Source: Marthasterias glacialis (Eukaryota; Echinodermata; Asteroidea; Forcipulatida; Asteriidae). Taken from it: a stretch of DNA of 64,000 nucleotides. The notes under the pieces were generated by a model that worked only from the letters and a program-made list of their open reading frames with translations, was not told where the DNA came from and made no database searches. Location of the stretch: assembly GCA_911728455.2 (NCBI GenBank), contig OU452228.1, forward strand, positions 18,096,224 to 18,160,223, in the 5' to 3' direction. Below, piece after piece: positions 47,324-59,725 of the stretch. The first letter of the stretch is position 1. Every line of letters starts with the position of its first letter. Both the position numbers and the translations under genes were made by a program.

Positions 47324-47686
47324 CAAAAAGTCTTTATTCGTATAAGTATCCAACACTGAAAATGCTGCTATCTTAAAGGCGCATCAAACAGCAGCGACAT
47401 CACCAACGTTGTAAATTTCATTTTTAACTAAGGGAGTATAAGAGAGTGGTGACTGAGGTCCCAAACGGCCGTTTAAAACCGGCAGAGGGTTGTGGCCGCG
47501 TGATAAAGGACCGAGCCGAAAGCGAGGTTCTTTTATCACATTTTTTTCAACATCAAACAAAGCCCGAAGCCTAGTTATGGTTTGGAAAAGGCCAAAGCTT
47601 TGCGTTTCGATTGTTTCATAAAGTTATTTTACCTCCAAAATGGCAGCGGGATGACGTCAATGCATAAATTCTTAAAACATTACCTA

Positions 47687-48033
47687 CAGCGGCAAAACCA
47701 TGGTAACATTTTAGGGGCCACTTCTGGCCAATTAAAATTGTGCATTTTTCCTAAACAAGCCCATTTTCAGCGTTCTTGTTATTCCGTTTACCATTTTTCG
47801 TATAAGATAATCTGACATGGAGGTAAAAACAAAAACACTGTCTGCGTGAAAAATGATTTAAAAAAACAAACATTGAAATTGCTATGAAACATATACAAAA
47901 AGTAACATTTTACTCTCTGGTAATTTGTAATCTCAAAATTCAAGATTTCAATTGTGTGTGTGTGTGTGTGTGGGGGGGGGGGCATCCGAGGGCACGGACA
48001 TCAATGGGCCCCTCCCCTTTAGTTAAGCCACTG
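47687..48033. mobile_element. CAGTGGCGTA family, subfamily B copy (inverted)
   Basis: It starts CAGCGGC...GGTAACATTTTAGGGG and ends TTAGTTAAGCCACTG. It contains GGCCAATTAAAATTG, CCTAAACAAGCCCATTTTC, AAAGTAACATTTTACTCT and GGGCACGGACATCAATGGG. An internal TG microsatellite and G run lie at about 47953-47980. Flanks do not show a clear duplication, so this copy is older or damaged. Confidence 0.55.
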
Positions 48034-50884
48034 AATACATATAGCAAAATTACGGTTACCTCTGCAACAACACGTTTCGTAACCCTAATTTAAATAGTTC
48101 AACAATGGCGGTTATTTAACCGTCCAAAAATATGACAATCCTAGCCATTTTCGATTAACGAAGGATTTTGTATATAAATCATTGTCAAGACATCTTTATT
48201 CATTAGACCAATCGACAAACATGAGGAATGAGCTAATGTCATTTGTTTGGAGACGACCGCAAACGGAAAAAAATGTTTTGTTTTTAAAAAAAATTCCGTC
48301 ACCGGCGTCTCCCTTTCATACTCTTGCACGCGAAAAAGCGAAAGCAAAGCGATAGTTCGTGGGAACATCACTGTGCGCTGTTTATCCACAATTCGCGTGA
48401 GGTAGGAGCCGGGATTTAATTACTAAAGGTAACTATAAACAAAATTTCCCTTGCAGCTGGTCATTTTACAGAGGCTCAGAGCCATTCTAATGATGATATA
48501 AAACTGAGAAAGTTGTTCTATTAATTGGATCCTTGATAAAAAAAACAAAAACCCATCAAGTCTCATCTTGAAGCCATTCAATGGCATTTCAACATTTAGG
48601 CTGCAGACAAATACGCAGAAGGAATGACAAGCGGAATTAAAACTCAAACTTGTCTAATTTCATTCCACTGCAAAATAGAAAGCATACCTCAGAAAAAGGT
48701 CAATTTTTGTATAAATGCGCAGAGAAGTGTCGCAATCACCCTGACTTCAATATGGTGACGTCAGCACTGACGTTATCCCTCCCCCGACCCCTTCGTTAAC
48801 ACGATCATTCTAAAATACAAAATATCAAATATGGGGAATACTCCGCGTAAAGATGTCCAAAAATAGCCTGCTCCGCCCCATTTATTAGATTCCAAACCCC
48901 CTCCCCTGACTTTAACGCTGGCCTCGGTATAATTCGGTTAGGGAATGGTTCACCTACGCGCCATGGAAGTTAAGACGTACTCGGCCATCTCTCAGATTTT
49001 CATCCTTTCGCTCATGCCCCCTCGGAAAGGGACGGTGATGCCACCACGAGTGAAAGGTAAAGCATACTCTGTCAACCAAAACGGCCGGAGGATGTAGGGT
49101 ATTAAATTAGCCTCTCTTCTGTCCCATCGGGCCTAAAGGTCGGCGCTGAGCCCAGCCAAGCTATAGCAGCGATCCAGGGCAGTGTACGACGCAATACTTG
49201 AGTCTAGCCGAGGGGCCTGCATTACAACTTCGCCACGTACCGGTTAGAAAAGGCACAAAAGAGCTGATTTATTTTATATATATATATATATATACAACTG
49301 TACATATTTTTTGGGTTTGGTTTGCGCACGGTCGTTATAGACGGGGGAGCCATCTGGGACGAGCGGTGGAAGGACCAAGGAAAAGAAACACATAAGCGGC
49401 GTCTACGCAACCAATCCAGGGCTATATATCAGTGACGTGTTGTGATTTACGCCTGGTGGGTCAATGCTGCCCGTTCACCAAATAAAGCAACTGGTGTCAA
49501 TTCTACACCTTGGTGTTCGTGAGGTGTCAATGCATTTTTTTTCAAATTTCAAACAATTTGCAAATGGAATGCTTTTTTTTTAAACATTGAATGAGTGCTT
49601 TTCTTCAATACCTTTCCAGAAACACATCACATTGCCAGAGTTACAGCATAATAGTCCAACGCGCATGTCTAAAAAGGGTGGCGCGTAAAACCCATGTTTT
49701 TTTTGTTTTTTTCTAAGTTTTAATGACCTTCATTGTTTCATGTATTAGCAAGGCAAAAGTAAAATAAAAGGAATTCAAACGCAATGTTTTCTTTGGTTTC
49801 ATCTTTACAGACGTACATATTTCTTTAGATAGGGCCTAATTGTTACAAACACCAGCTGTTAAACCGAATAAACTGTCAGTTTTAGAATAATTGCCACACG
49901 TTTTTGAAAGTCACTGTACTTTGTAGATATACCAATTGGATTCTGACCGTGCATCGAGCTCCAACCAGCGATTTATACCACCCTAATCCACCAACTGTCC
50001 CTCCCGTGTGTAATTGCAATAATCAATACAGGTTTTCGTCATATCAAGTCAGACTATTGATCTTCCAGCCTCGATTTGGTTATATTGATTAGAGTGGAAG
50101 GAAAAACACGATTACACCACCTTGATAAAGGTCAATTTGAAGGTTAAGGAGTGATCTTAACGGTTATTCTACCGTCAAATTTCTACCGCCACACGATGGG
50201 CCTTCATGCACGTCCATCTTGATTCGGTATTAGACTTTAAAATCTTAACGTGTGCAGAATTGATAAGTCTTCCCGATTCCTTGGCAATCCTGTTCGTAAG
50301 TGTGACGTATTTCCGTTGTAAGCCACGCCCACTTCACACAAACTGGCTCCGCTGATTACTCCAGTGCATTGTTATAGGTGATTTGTGCATGAAAGGTTTA
50401 TTAATTGGACTTGGCTTTTACAGCTAAAATTCTTCTCAGAATGGACCTTGTGCATTGATGTCATCACGCCGCCATCTTGGAGTTAAAGCGATTATGAAAC
50501 AATGGAAAACATACATCTATGTACGCGCGGCGCACAGGGTGGGCCAATGAGCAACCTTCTCCCCTTTGACCTGCAGCCGAGGGCACCCCACTCAAAATGA
50601 CTTCTTCTTGTGCGTAAGGTCTATTAAAAGTTTATGTCATAATACATGCTTTTGAACGATGAAATGGGTGATTTTATTTTTTATATTTTTTAACTACGCA
50701 CAAACGTATGCCAACTTTGTGTGCCATAAACTCACCCGTAGAGAAAAAGTGTATATTAACTGGTGATCATCAACCGAGAATGAATAGTTTCATGAAGAAA
50801 TAATGATTTAGAATGATTTAGATACTTAACCATTACTCAATGTGTAGTGTACAATATAATTATTTTCTGTATACATTTTAGAAG
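48034..50884. other. Unassigned sequence
   Basis: No supported gene in about 2.85 kb. The stretch 48930-49420 is less AT-rich and unlike its surroundings but contains no recognisable domain. A TA microsatellite lies at 49275-49294. Confidence 0.4.
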
Positions 50885-51055
50885 CTTTAACCTCCACACG
50901 TCGTGGGGTTCTCCATCCACTCGACAACCTCGGCTTTCTGAAGACCCCCACCACTTCTAATCACCTTTTATACTTAATTTCTCCCTGTATGTCCATGTAC
51001 TATTGATTGATTGAGTGGAAATAAAGTATTGATTGATTAATGGTATTGATTGAAT
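50885..51055 (+). mobile_element. Possible non-LTR retrotransposon 3' end
   Basis: Sequence ending GTGGAAATAAAGTATTGATT then GATTAATGGTATTGATTGAAT looks like the short 3' UTR and TGATTGAT-type tail of a LINE. It has an AATAAA at about 51021-51026 just before the repeats. No upstream reverse transcriptase is recognisable. Confidence 0.35.
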
Positions 51056-52195
51056 CATTCTAAAAGCTCACTGATTACGAAGTTCCTATCCTCCAGAGTA
51101 ATATTTGTTGGGCAAATACAATTTGGAGACCCCTCCCCCAAGATTTTAAATCACTGTTGCTTATTTCCATTACAACCAAACGAAATGCAGTCCATTTGTA
51201 TAAAACAGTTTTCATCTGTTTTCACCAATGCGTGACCAGCTACACTTTAGAGTGAAATCTTTCACAGGTTGGCTCGTGTGTGTTTAAAACTAGGACATTG
51301 AAATGAGTATTAACTCTTCCAAAAACAGATGATACATTATTCCTTTAAATTGTCTCGGTATAAAGTCGACTTCTTCGATTCAGGAAATCGTCTTGGCAAG
51401 ATGATTTATCTCTTTCTGGGTAGCTTTATAGAGACGATAGCTCTCGTGGATCTTGGTAGCTACTTTTATTGCAGGTTTTTATTGTAATGCTGCCTTTTGG
51501 ATGTTGTAGCGGTAGTATTGCATTACCATAGAGGAGGAGGTAGCTGGAAAGACCAAGCGTGGTCGCCCTGCCATGGAGAGGGTTTTTTTTTTGTAAAGAA
51601 GGCTAACTGAAAACGTAGACAGTAAGAGGACTGAGTGTCCTACCAAAATGCGCAATCTATATCACCAACGTTTGCCTCTGGCGGCTAGTCGGGTTTCTTT
51701 TTTCTTAAACTAAAATGAGTGGCTGAGATTGAAGCCGATTGGTTTATTCCACGGAAATACGATGCCAGAGAATGATGCGGTTGTAGTTTATCTGTGCCTT
51801 AAACTGCTTCGAGGCGAATCAGGCGGCGCGATGGTAAATTTCAGCTTTATTGGCCGATCTGGTTACTTTTGCCATATTGGCATGTCACGTGGTATAGATG
51901 GGTTGCAATATAGATGCCATCTTTGATAACATTTCTATTTTGGCTTGTAGCAGCGTCAAGCTCTGTAAGTTTCAACGCAGCTTGAGTTGCTTACCAACCA
52001 ATCATGGAAGGAGTTTATGAAACGCACGCGTGCCGCGTGCAGTATTTACGTGTAACATACAATGTTGTGTGCTCAAAAAAATGTGCAGTCATTGTCATCT
52101 AAGATGGCTGATTTTTCCCATTGTTTGACGGCATGTGCAACCCATCCATTGATTGTCTGCAACTGACATAGAGGGCGTGCACAGCAGGCACAGAC
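51056..52195. other. Unassigned sequence
   Basis: No supported gene. The frame at 51729-51926 is unrecognised. Confidence 0.4.
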
Positions 52196-52486
52196 CAGGG
52201 CCCAATTTCATAGAGCTGCTTAATTAACGGCCGATTTTGTGCTTACTGTGCGATTTCCATTTCATAGCGCTGCTAACCGTAAGCACAGGAAAAGGCATGC
52301 TAATCTTCCTGTGCTTACTGTAGGAAAATGAATGACGTGACAATGCAAATCCTTGGTGAACGCACAAGCTGGCCGACTAATTTTCGTGATAACCAGTGAA
52401 ATACGCTTAAGCTTAAGCAAATTTTCTGCATTAGTTAGCACGGAAATTTGCTTACCGTTAAAGCAGCGCTATGAAATTGGGTCCAG
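52196..52486. mobile_element. GGGCCCAATTTCATAG MITE, copy 1 of three adjacent
   Basis: Ends are AGGGCCCAATTTCATAGAGC (left) and GCAGCGCTATGAAATTGGGT (right, inverted). A second internal end (CATTTCATAGCGCTGCTAAC at about 52258) suggests that this copy itself is a nest or an internal duplication. No coding capacity. Confidence 0.65.
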
Positions 52487-52649
52487 AGCCCAATTTCATA
52501 GACTTGCTTTCAAGCAGAAAATAATAATTGCTTAACAATTTTCTCCTAAGCAAAAATGAGCAGGTTACCCGTCACAAATGGTACATGTTACATGGTATTT
52601 TTGCTGGTAACCCTAATGTGCTTAAGCAGCTCTATGAAACTGGACCCAG
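52487..52649. mobile_element. GGGCCCAATTTCATAG MITE, copy 2 of three adjacent
   Basis: It begins AGCCCAATTTCATAGACTTG and ends AAGCAGCTCTATGAAACTGG. The interior GAGCAGGTTACCCGTCACAA and GTACATGTTACATGGTA match the split copy at 45378-46451. Confidence 0.7.
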
Positions 52650-52669
52650 AGCTGTGGCACAGTTCATCA

Positions 52670-52850
52670 GGGCCCAGTTTCATATTCACTAAATAATTAT
52701 GCTTACCTGAATAAGGTTTTAATACCAGCTAAAAAAAGACAATGTCATTATGTACAATTTATGATTGGTATCCTGCTCCTTTTTGCTAAACAGAAAATTG
52801 TTATATTGAAATATTTTCTGCTTCAACAGCTCTATGAAATTGGGCCTTGA
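52670..52850. mobile_element. GGGCCCAATTTCATAG MITE, copy 3 of three adjacent
   Basis: It begins AGGGCCCAGTTTCATATTCA and ends CAACAGCTCTATGAAATTGG. The interior is in opposite orientation to copy 2 (ATTTATGATTGGTATCCTGC). GAGCTGTG follows both copy 2 and copy 3, possibly a target-site trace. Confidence 0.65.
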
Positions 52851-54346
52851 GCTGTGTTTTTTAAAGCATTCTCTGTATTCTGTTTCAATGGTAAGTTGTA
52901 AACGTTTCGTCTATAGTTTGTTGTAGTCTTCATCATTCGGAGACCGGTAGGAAGCATGTCCGAACATTAACAATTTTACAACGAGTGAGATTTTTAGTAA
53001 TAGTTTTTAAGTTGGGTTGTTACCAATGCAAGTCAACTAAATTCAGTTTGTTTGTTTGTTTGTTTGTTTGTTTTGTTTTTCAATGGTATTGCATCTCGTA
53101 AAGAAGACATTGGCATACCTTTGGTACAATAATTCAACAGTCGATAAATTTTTAAAACTAAGCAATTTGCATTTCTAAGTTCACTTCATGCAAAGTCGGG
53201 AAATCAAGAAAAGCTATGCTTGTTGAAACTGCGTCACCGGGTATGGGTACGAGGTGGACCAAAGGTAAGACGTGATTTCGGTGAGGTGTGCAATGCCTGA
53301 ACGGAACTTGAGAGGAATTGCGGGCTGTTTGTTCGCTTCTAACAGTTCCACCTTCAGGGAAACGTCCCCGAAGTGGATGAGTGGTGACCCTCTTGGATTA
53401 CATTTTTATCCCTGGAGTGAGCTGTTTCTATGTGTTCGGGAAGTCTGCCCATCCCGATGGTATCTTTTTAAACTGAAAAACATCCGCACCGAAATGTCAT
53501 GTCACCGTGACAGTGCGAAACGTCAGAGGGTATTCAGCCCTATACGCCTTCGATCTGGTGCTCCCGAGAGGTAGGGGTGATTCTCCCGTTTTATGCGACG
53601 TAAACCCTCTCTCTCTCTCTCAACCTCCAACTTCCGTTTCAAAAACACCCAATTTAGTTTGGTATTTCGTTTTTGAAACGTAAGAATCGTTCACGCCCTG
53701 CCTAGATTCTCGGTGCAGTATTCCATATACCGTGTGACATACTGGAGACCTGTTATACAAAAAAAAAACACGTCAGAACTTCACAGACTGTTCTCCCTGG
53801 ATGAGTACATCAGGTACTCCTGAAGACAAGTGCATATGCTTACCCCGTAAATAGAGAAGGGAATACCCCCCAATGTATTGAGGCCAACCATTTTCTTCTG
53901 AAGAAAATTGCTCGAGGATGCAGGAGCTGAATCTCGACATTCTTAAGGCGTCCCCTTGGACGACCACGATCGAGGCGCGGTGAACGTTCGTGGCGTTCGC
54001 GGGGAGGGTTAGTCCGCGCCATTGAACCTAGGCAAGGGGACAAAGGGCTTTGCGACCGTAATAAGACGTTCTATCGTCACATAGATATGTCGTTATAGGC
54101 GTTGTAGGAAATAATCAGGTGTCATGATCTGTCAATCATTTTCAACTTCATTGTTCTGCCTTGATGTTAATTAAGTTTTGTCTAACAGACATTTATAATC
54201 AAACTTTGAAGTAGTTAGATCTAAAATAACAATACCTTCTGCGGACTTGACGTCAACAGATTAATAATATCGAATCACATGTTTTGAAGCTTAGTAACAG
54301 TGACATCAACCACAGAGGGCACGCAAGCAAAGCGTAGTTACCGATA
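52851..54346. other. Unassigned sequence
   Basis: Contains a GTTT tetranucleotide run at 53047-53076 and a CT run at 53610-53621. The plus frame at 53272-53574 (100 codons) and the minus frames at 53773-54043 lie in less AT-rich DNA but match no domain I know; a lone exon cannot be excluded. Confidence 0.35.
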
Positions 54347-54366
54347 CGGGTGTTAAAAAATACTCT
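54347..54366. repeat. Target-site duplication, left copy
   Basis: CGGGTGTTAAAAAATACTCT, identical to 56970-56989. It abuts the 3' end of the minus-strand LINE. It marks the integration and shows that the insertion is recent enough for both copies to stay identical. Confidence 0.85.
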
Positions 54367-56969
54367 TAGTTACCGATAATAATAATACGACTTATATAGC
54401 GCCTTTTCCTAGGGTTACAAAGCGCTCAGAGAATGATCAAGAACAAACAACAATTGACAATGACATAATGTATATGTGAGCAAATACTGAAGAAAAGCTA
54501 ATGCCAGGCCCAGACTGCAGCGCTCAGACAAGAGAGCCCAGTCATATCAGTGCGTTGGGAATGATCAAGGAAGGCCGCAATTGAAAAGGGCTCTCTATGA
54601 TGAGCATGCGCAGGCCAGGACTGACATTGAAACTACAAATTGAACAAGTAAGTCTTCAACGACACTTTGAAATTGGCCACAGAGATGGAGTTCTTAATGG
54701 AGTGTGGAATGGAATTCCACGTCCTTGGACCTGCGATTGAAAATGCTTTATCTCCTGATTTTCTGGTGGTGCGTGGAATATAAAAGTTACCCTGGGAACG
54801 TAGATTGCGGATTGTTGGCCTGGTGTCGAATGAGTTGGAAATGTACTGGGGGAAAATACCAGAAATGCATTTATACATGTTTAAGGCCATTTTGTATATT
54901 ATACGTTTCTCTATGGGGAGCCAATGCAGCTGTTTGAGCAGTGGCGAAGTGGGAACACGTTTTGGGTAGGAGAAGATAACACGAGATGCTCTATTTTGGA
55001 TTCGTTGTAGCTTGGTAATGTCAGATTGTTTCAGTCCATTCAACAGGGAGTTACAGTAGTCCAATTTTGAGAGTACAAGTGCCCTGACAGCAGCATGACA
55101 AGCTTCGGCATCAATGTACTTCCGGATTCTAGTGATGTTACGGAGGTGATAGTTAACTGATCAGCAGACAGACGCGACATGATCACTCATTGACATGGTT
55201 CTGTCAAAAACAACACCAAGGTTTCGGATGGAAGTAGATGGGTGGAGTGTACTGTTGTTTATGGTAAGAGTCAGATGTGCAAGACGTTTGTAGTTGTGGT
55301 TAGAAGAGGCAATGAAGAATTCAGTTTTCTGCTCGTTTAGTTGAAGTTTGTTTCGTGACATCCAGCGTTGGACATTAGTGATGCACTTAAAGAGCTTGAA
55401 CAACCCACATTCTGCATCATTCGGGATTTTAGGGTCAAATTCCACATAGATTTGGATATCGTCCGCGTACAGGTGGAACTTGACGTCATGCTGACGAAGA
55501 ACGTCTGTGACTGGGGCCAGGTACATTGTGAAAGCTTGTGGACCTATGATAGATCCTTGGGGGACGCCGAAACGAAGAGGGACTTCATCAGAGGTGGCAC
55601 CATCAGGTAGGATAACCCGACTCCTGCGGTTGTTGAAGTATGACTTGAACCAGTCGAGCGCTGTGCCAGTTACACCAAATCTATCATGGAAGCGTCGTAG
55701 TAGTGTGTCGTGGTCTAGGGTGTCAAATGCGGATGAAAGGTCTAGCATGACCATGAATACAGCGTTGTTGTTGTCAATTGCTCTGAGAATGCTGTTTTGT
55801 ACACATAGCAGAGCAGTCTCAGTACTGTGATTGGGTCTATATGCGGATTGTAGAGGTTCGGATAGTTGGTGTTGATCGATGTGTTGGATAAGTTGTTGAC
55901 AGGCGACCTTTTCCGTTAGTTTGGCTATGTACTGGAGATTAGAGACGGGGCGGTAGTTCTTGAGGTCTTCCTTATTGAGCGACGATTTCTTGAGAATAGG
56001 AACAATGACGGCCATTTTGAATGAACTTGGGAAAACCCCTGATGTCAGTGAGGTATTGATGATCTCCGTCAGCTTAGGTACAAAGGTGGACATGTGCTGT
56101 TTGATTATCCAAGTCGGAATAATGTCAAGATGGCACGATTTCGAGGCTGAATTGTTGATGACTTTATGGAGGTAGTCATCAGTGATCGGCTGAAAATGAG
56201 AAAAACGAATACTGGGAGGACATGTTTGCAGATCGGCAGATGGGGTTGAATCAGCTTGCAAGTTGTCCATATTAGCTCGGATAGTCATAATTTTGTCCGT
56301 GAAAAATTTGCAGAAAGCATTAGCAAGAACTACAGGTGAGTCCTGGACTGATGGCAATGCCCGGGGTATCCCAGTGAGGTCATTGACGATACGAAAGACT
56401 TCCTTGCGAGTAGAACCCATCAACGAATCTCTGTAAAAGTCTGATTTGGCTTTAACGAGAACTTTAAAAAGTTGGCATTTGGATTGTTCGTAGGTGGTGT
56501 AGTCACTGGCGAGTCTTGATTTCCGCCACGTGCGTTCTGCACGACGACGATTGCGTCTCGCGTCGTCAACATCGTTGTTGTACCACTTAGGTTTAATGCG
56601 TTTGGGCTTAGATTTGGAAGAAGGGGCATGGATGTCCAAAGCATAGTTAACTGCTGAATTAAATGCTTCAACAGTCGTGTCGATGTTGTCCTCGTAGCTG
56701 ACATCCCAGAGACAATCCGATAAGACACGGGCAAAAGCATCATGGTCAATTTTGCGAAAATTGCGGAATTTTGCTGCGAGGATAGACGACTGAGGTTTAA
56801 CAACATGAAGTTTACAATTGATAACGGCATGATCCGAAACACCATTCATGTCAATTGTTTGATCGCTAACCAGTTCATCATCATCAGATCTTATGATAAG
56901 GCCATCTAATATGTGTCCTAGTTTGTGGGTGGGACCAGTAACAAGTTGTTTCAGTCCGTGTGCTGCCAG
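54367..56969 (-). mobile_element. 5'-truncated CR1/L2-like LINE
   Basis: The element is bounded by a 20-bp direct repeat. On the minus strand it begins inside the endonuclease domain and runs through reverse transcriptase and the C-terminal region. It ends in a 3' UTR of about 270 bp containing GGCGCTATATAAGTCG and a short ATT repeat, a tail style common in CR1/L2-group elements. Loss of the 5' end is usual after incomplete target-primed reverse transcription. The text TAGTTACCGATA at the 3' tip also occurs just outside the duplication (54337-54346 region), a possible priming microhomology. Confidence 0.9.
54633..56969 (-). pseudogene. LINE polyprotein (endonuclease end, RT, C-terminal domain), one stop
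   Basis: The frame is open from the truncation point. It starts with the end of an APE-type endonuclease (GPTHKLGHILDGLIIR, then VSDHAVIN with the SDH motif). It then has reverse transcriptase with LDLSSAFDTLDHDTLL (first catalytic Asp), GVPQGSIIGP and YADDIQIY (catalytic Asp pair). The C-terminal part includes SKLDYCNSLLNG, LHWLPIEKRIIYK and RTWNSIPHSIK, typical of CR1/L2 elements. The only in-frame defect I find is a TGA at 55161-55163, between the RT and the C-terminal domain; the frame is unchanged on both sides (about 779 codons in all). With no 5' end and one nonsense codon it is dead as a self-mobile element. Products would copy element RNA at nicked target DNA. Confidence 0.9.
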
Positions 56970-56989
56970 CGGGTGTTAAAAAATACTCT
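56970..56989. repeat. Target-site duplication, right copy
   Basis: Exact second copy of the 20-bp sequence at 54347-54366, next to the truncated 5' end of the LINE. Confidence 0.85.
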
Positions 56990-59372
56990 GCTACCACCGG
57001 TTAAAAAGATGCTGAAAACTTTCTTAACAGGTTGGACGTTATTGTTGATTTTCTTGGATGTGTGTGTGTGTGTGTGTTGCGTTTTTCATTTAAGCGTTTG
57101 TCTTGATTGGTGACGCTAGTTTTTGCATTAGTCGCCAATAGAGGGCGCGACATCGACTGGCTCGGAGGGACTAGGCTAAGTCTATGAATATCTCTTCTTC
57201 GGTAATTCGTGTTGCGACCGCCGCCGGCAACGTTAACAAAACTAAGCCTCGCCAATCAAGACTACTAATTTAGCCTCTATGGAAGACTCTGCTTTGAGGC
57301 CGAAATGTGAAGCCATACCTTTGTTTTTTGTGACCGCAGATGAGTTGGGTTGTTAGCAACAGCTAGTGTTGTTTTCAATCAATATCAGAGAGACCGCCAA
57401 CTATCAGTTAGTTTAGTTTGTAGCAGAGCAGCGGCACTTAACTGAAACTCCTTCTCAAGTCAATTGTTCTTTGGTCATCCCCACGACATATTCGACATTA
57501 AGATGACCGATGAACAACAAGCGACTTAAACCATGTCTAACCAAATCAAGGTTCAAAGGACGAATTAGTCGGACCCCCATTTTGGTTTATTGGGAGTGTG
57601 TGTTCCTCACTTCTTATTTACCACAAGTAACACGACATACCACCATGCACGTTGGTGGCAGAATAACAGAGGTAAATTCATGCGGAAAATGTTCAAATAA
57701 ACCAAACAATGACAGAAAACGCTTACATTTTAGGAAAAGGATTGCATGTTTTGTTTTTTTCTTCTTTCTGTTTTTTTAACCAAATCTTGATTACAATACT
57801 TTGAGCATAGATCAGTAAATAAACAATTTTATTTTGTTCGTTTCTTTTTGTTTCAATAGTGGCTTAGTTGGTAGGCCGTGACTGTATGAAAAAGGACATT
57901 ACTGGTTTCTCCATTAGATTTGTACTTTATTATAACCTTGAGCTGGCCATTTTTTAACACATTTAGTGCATAAATACATACCATTTTGACCTAGATAACA
58001 AGGCTCTACTCTGCGGTGAATGTGCCGTGGTCTACTTTCCAGTTGCCTAGGACGCCCGTCTGAATCTCACATGCAGATATAAGCCCATCCAGGCCAGTCA
58101 GTAAACCAGGTCACGTTCAAACTTGAACTGCCTGTGAACTTATTCGGAATACATTACTGAGTACATCATGTAGATTTCGACCTTTTCAAAAATCACTCCA
58201 CAAGTTCAGATGAACCATTACCACCCCCCCCCCCCTCAAATAACATTTTTAAAAATACAATATACCCGATCCACAATATAATGTTAACATCATACGACAT
58301 GCCACAAAATGCTGATGGGCTGGGGCTACACACCAGGCACGGCGTACACACGATAGGTTCTCCGTCCATGACGTCACAACACTGCAAACTGAACAGTCGT
58401 ATTAAACAAGGCCCACGTGAGAACATTTAATAAGCATGAACAACTCGACAACACTAATTTACATTCGGTCTAGAAATTGAACTTACAACAAACACTTTGA
58501 CGTGTTGAATGAAGACTACGACGACCGCACTAAACAGTAATTATTCAACACTTAGACGATTAGTTCCTAATATCTCTATAAAGCTCTAACTACTATACTA
58601 CGAGTTTTTCTACTTTGTACATCATGCCCCATGATGTGCCCAAGACTCTGCGTGGTAGATGACACTTTTACCTTTTTTTGTGATGAAGTGAGCTTATTTA
58701 TTCCAATCTTTTCTGTTCTCAATGTGGGTGGTGACCGCTGGCGATTCGATAAAATCAAAAACAACGATAACGGTCAAGTGTTTTGGTGTGTTTTAGTCTC
58801 GCTAGCGGAGGCTAATACCTCGGCAGCTTGCTTTAGTCCGAATTTCAAGTTGAGAAACTTCCCCCCGAGCGATCCAAACTTGAACTAAACTTGTTATGTT
58901 CACAATATTCTGAAAACGTGGCTATCTGTGCTTCGCCATCCCCAGGAGCTACGTTTGATCAATTCAATAATGCCTCGGCCTGCTATCAGAAACAACCTCC
59001 CTCCCACCCATCTCACTCCCCCATTACATCTACTCTCCATAATAATCACCAATAAACCTCTTTAAAGGGCACGGATTACCTCTTCTTCTTATCAGATGAG
59101 GGACCCTGATAAGGCCGCCCTCAACGGGGAGAATTCACTTCTAGGCAGACAAACAAACATCCGCACTTGCGAAGCGGTGTGCATAAATTTCACTTTGGTG
59201 TGAATTGGTGAGTTAATTTTGATCAAGGATGAAATTATACTCTGGTTTTTGTGATAATTTATTATGACCTATGGACTAGAAACGAAAAGATGACAGACTA
59301 GTGAAACGCCAAGCTACTGGTCGCGCTGCTGGCAAAACAAAAAACAAAAAACAAACAAAACAAAAACATAAC
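56990..59372. other. Unassigned sequence
   Basis: A GT microsatellite lies at 57059-57078 and a C run at 58223-58233. TGGCTTAGTTGGTAGGCC at about 57860-57877 looks like a tRNA A box, but no matching B box or tRNA fold follows at the right distance. Frames at 57510-57779 and 58631-58888 are unrecognised. Confidence 0.4.
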
Positions 59373-59725
59373 GGTCATGATGAATACATTTCTTCGTTAA
59401 TTCTTCCCGTGATGATACAACTCGTCCCAACATTCCTCATACCATTCTCTTGCAAAACTGCGTTTTCACATTCGGCTGCTGCTCTCTGGAACAGTCTTCC
59501 AATTAACATTTGGGACTCTTCTTCATTAGTAACATTTAATAGAAATCTTAAGACATACCTGTTTCCCAATGCAAAGTAGTTTTTACCTCAGTGTGTTATT
59601 GTTCTTCTTGTAATAATTATGTAAAGCGCTTTGATCATTTTTTATTTATTTATTTATTTATTTTTTTTTTTTTTTTGGGGGGGGGGGGAAGCGCAATATA
59701 AATGTCGTATTATTGTTATCATACT
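59373..59725 (+). mobile_element. CR1/L2-like LINE 3' fragment
   Basis: The last about 65 codons (to 59577) include AFSHSAAALWNSLPINI and FNRNLKTYLF, the same C-terminal motif as in the 54.6-kb element (RTWNSIPHSIK...LKTYLF), so a related LINE. After the stop come TAAAGCGCTTTGATCA and GCGCAATATAAATGTCGTATTATTG, the tail typical of this group. The tail is split by a TTTA/T/G low-complexity tract at 59638-59689. The upstream part of the ORF is lost. Confidence 0.75.

Larger units (their letters stand above)
46452..47686. other. Unassigned sequence with small hairpin and direct repeat
   Basis: No gene recognised. Contains the hairpin at 46636-46672 and a 33-bp direct repeat at 47223-47256 and 47291-47323 (separate entries). 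Confidence 0.4.

Noticed and set aside
55368-56845. Several frames opposite or shifted within the LINE
   Set aside because: They are shadows of the reverse transcriptase frame.
57858-58070. tRNA gene or SINE from an A-box-like TGGCTTAGTTGGTAGGCC
   Set aside because: No B box at a workable distance and no cloverleaf.
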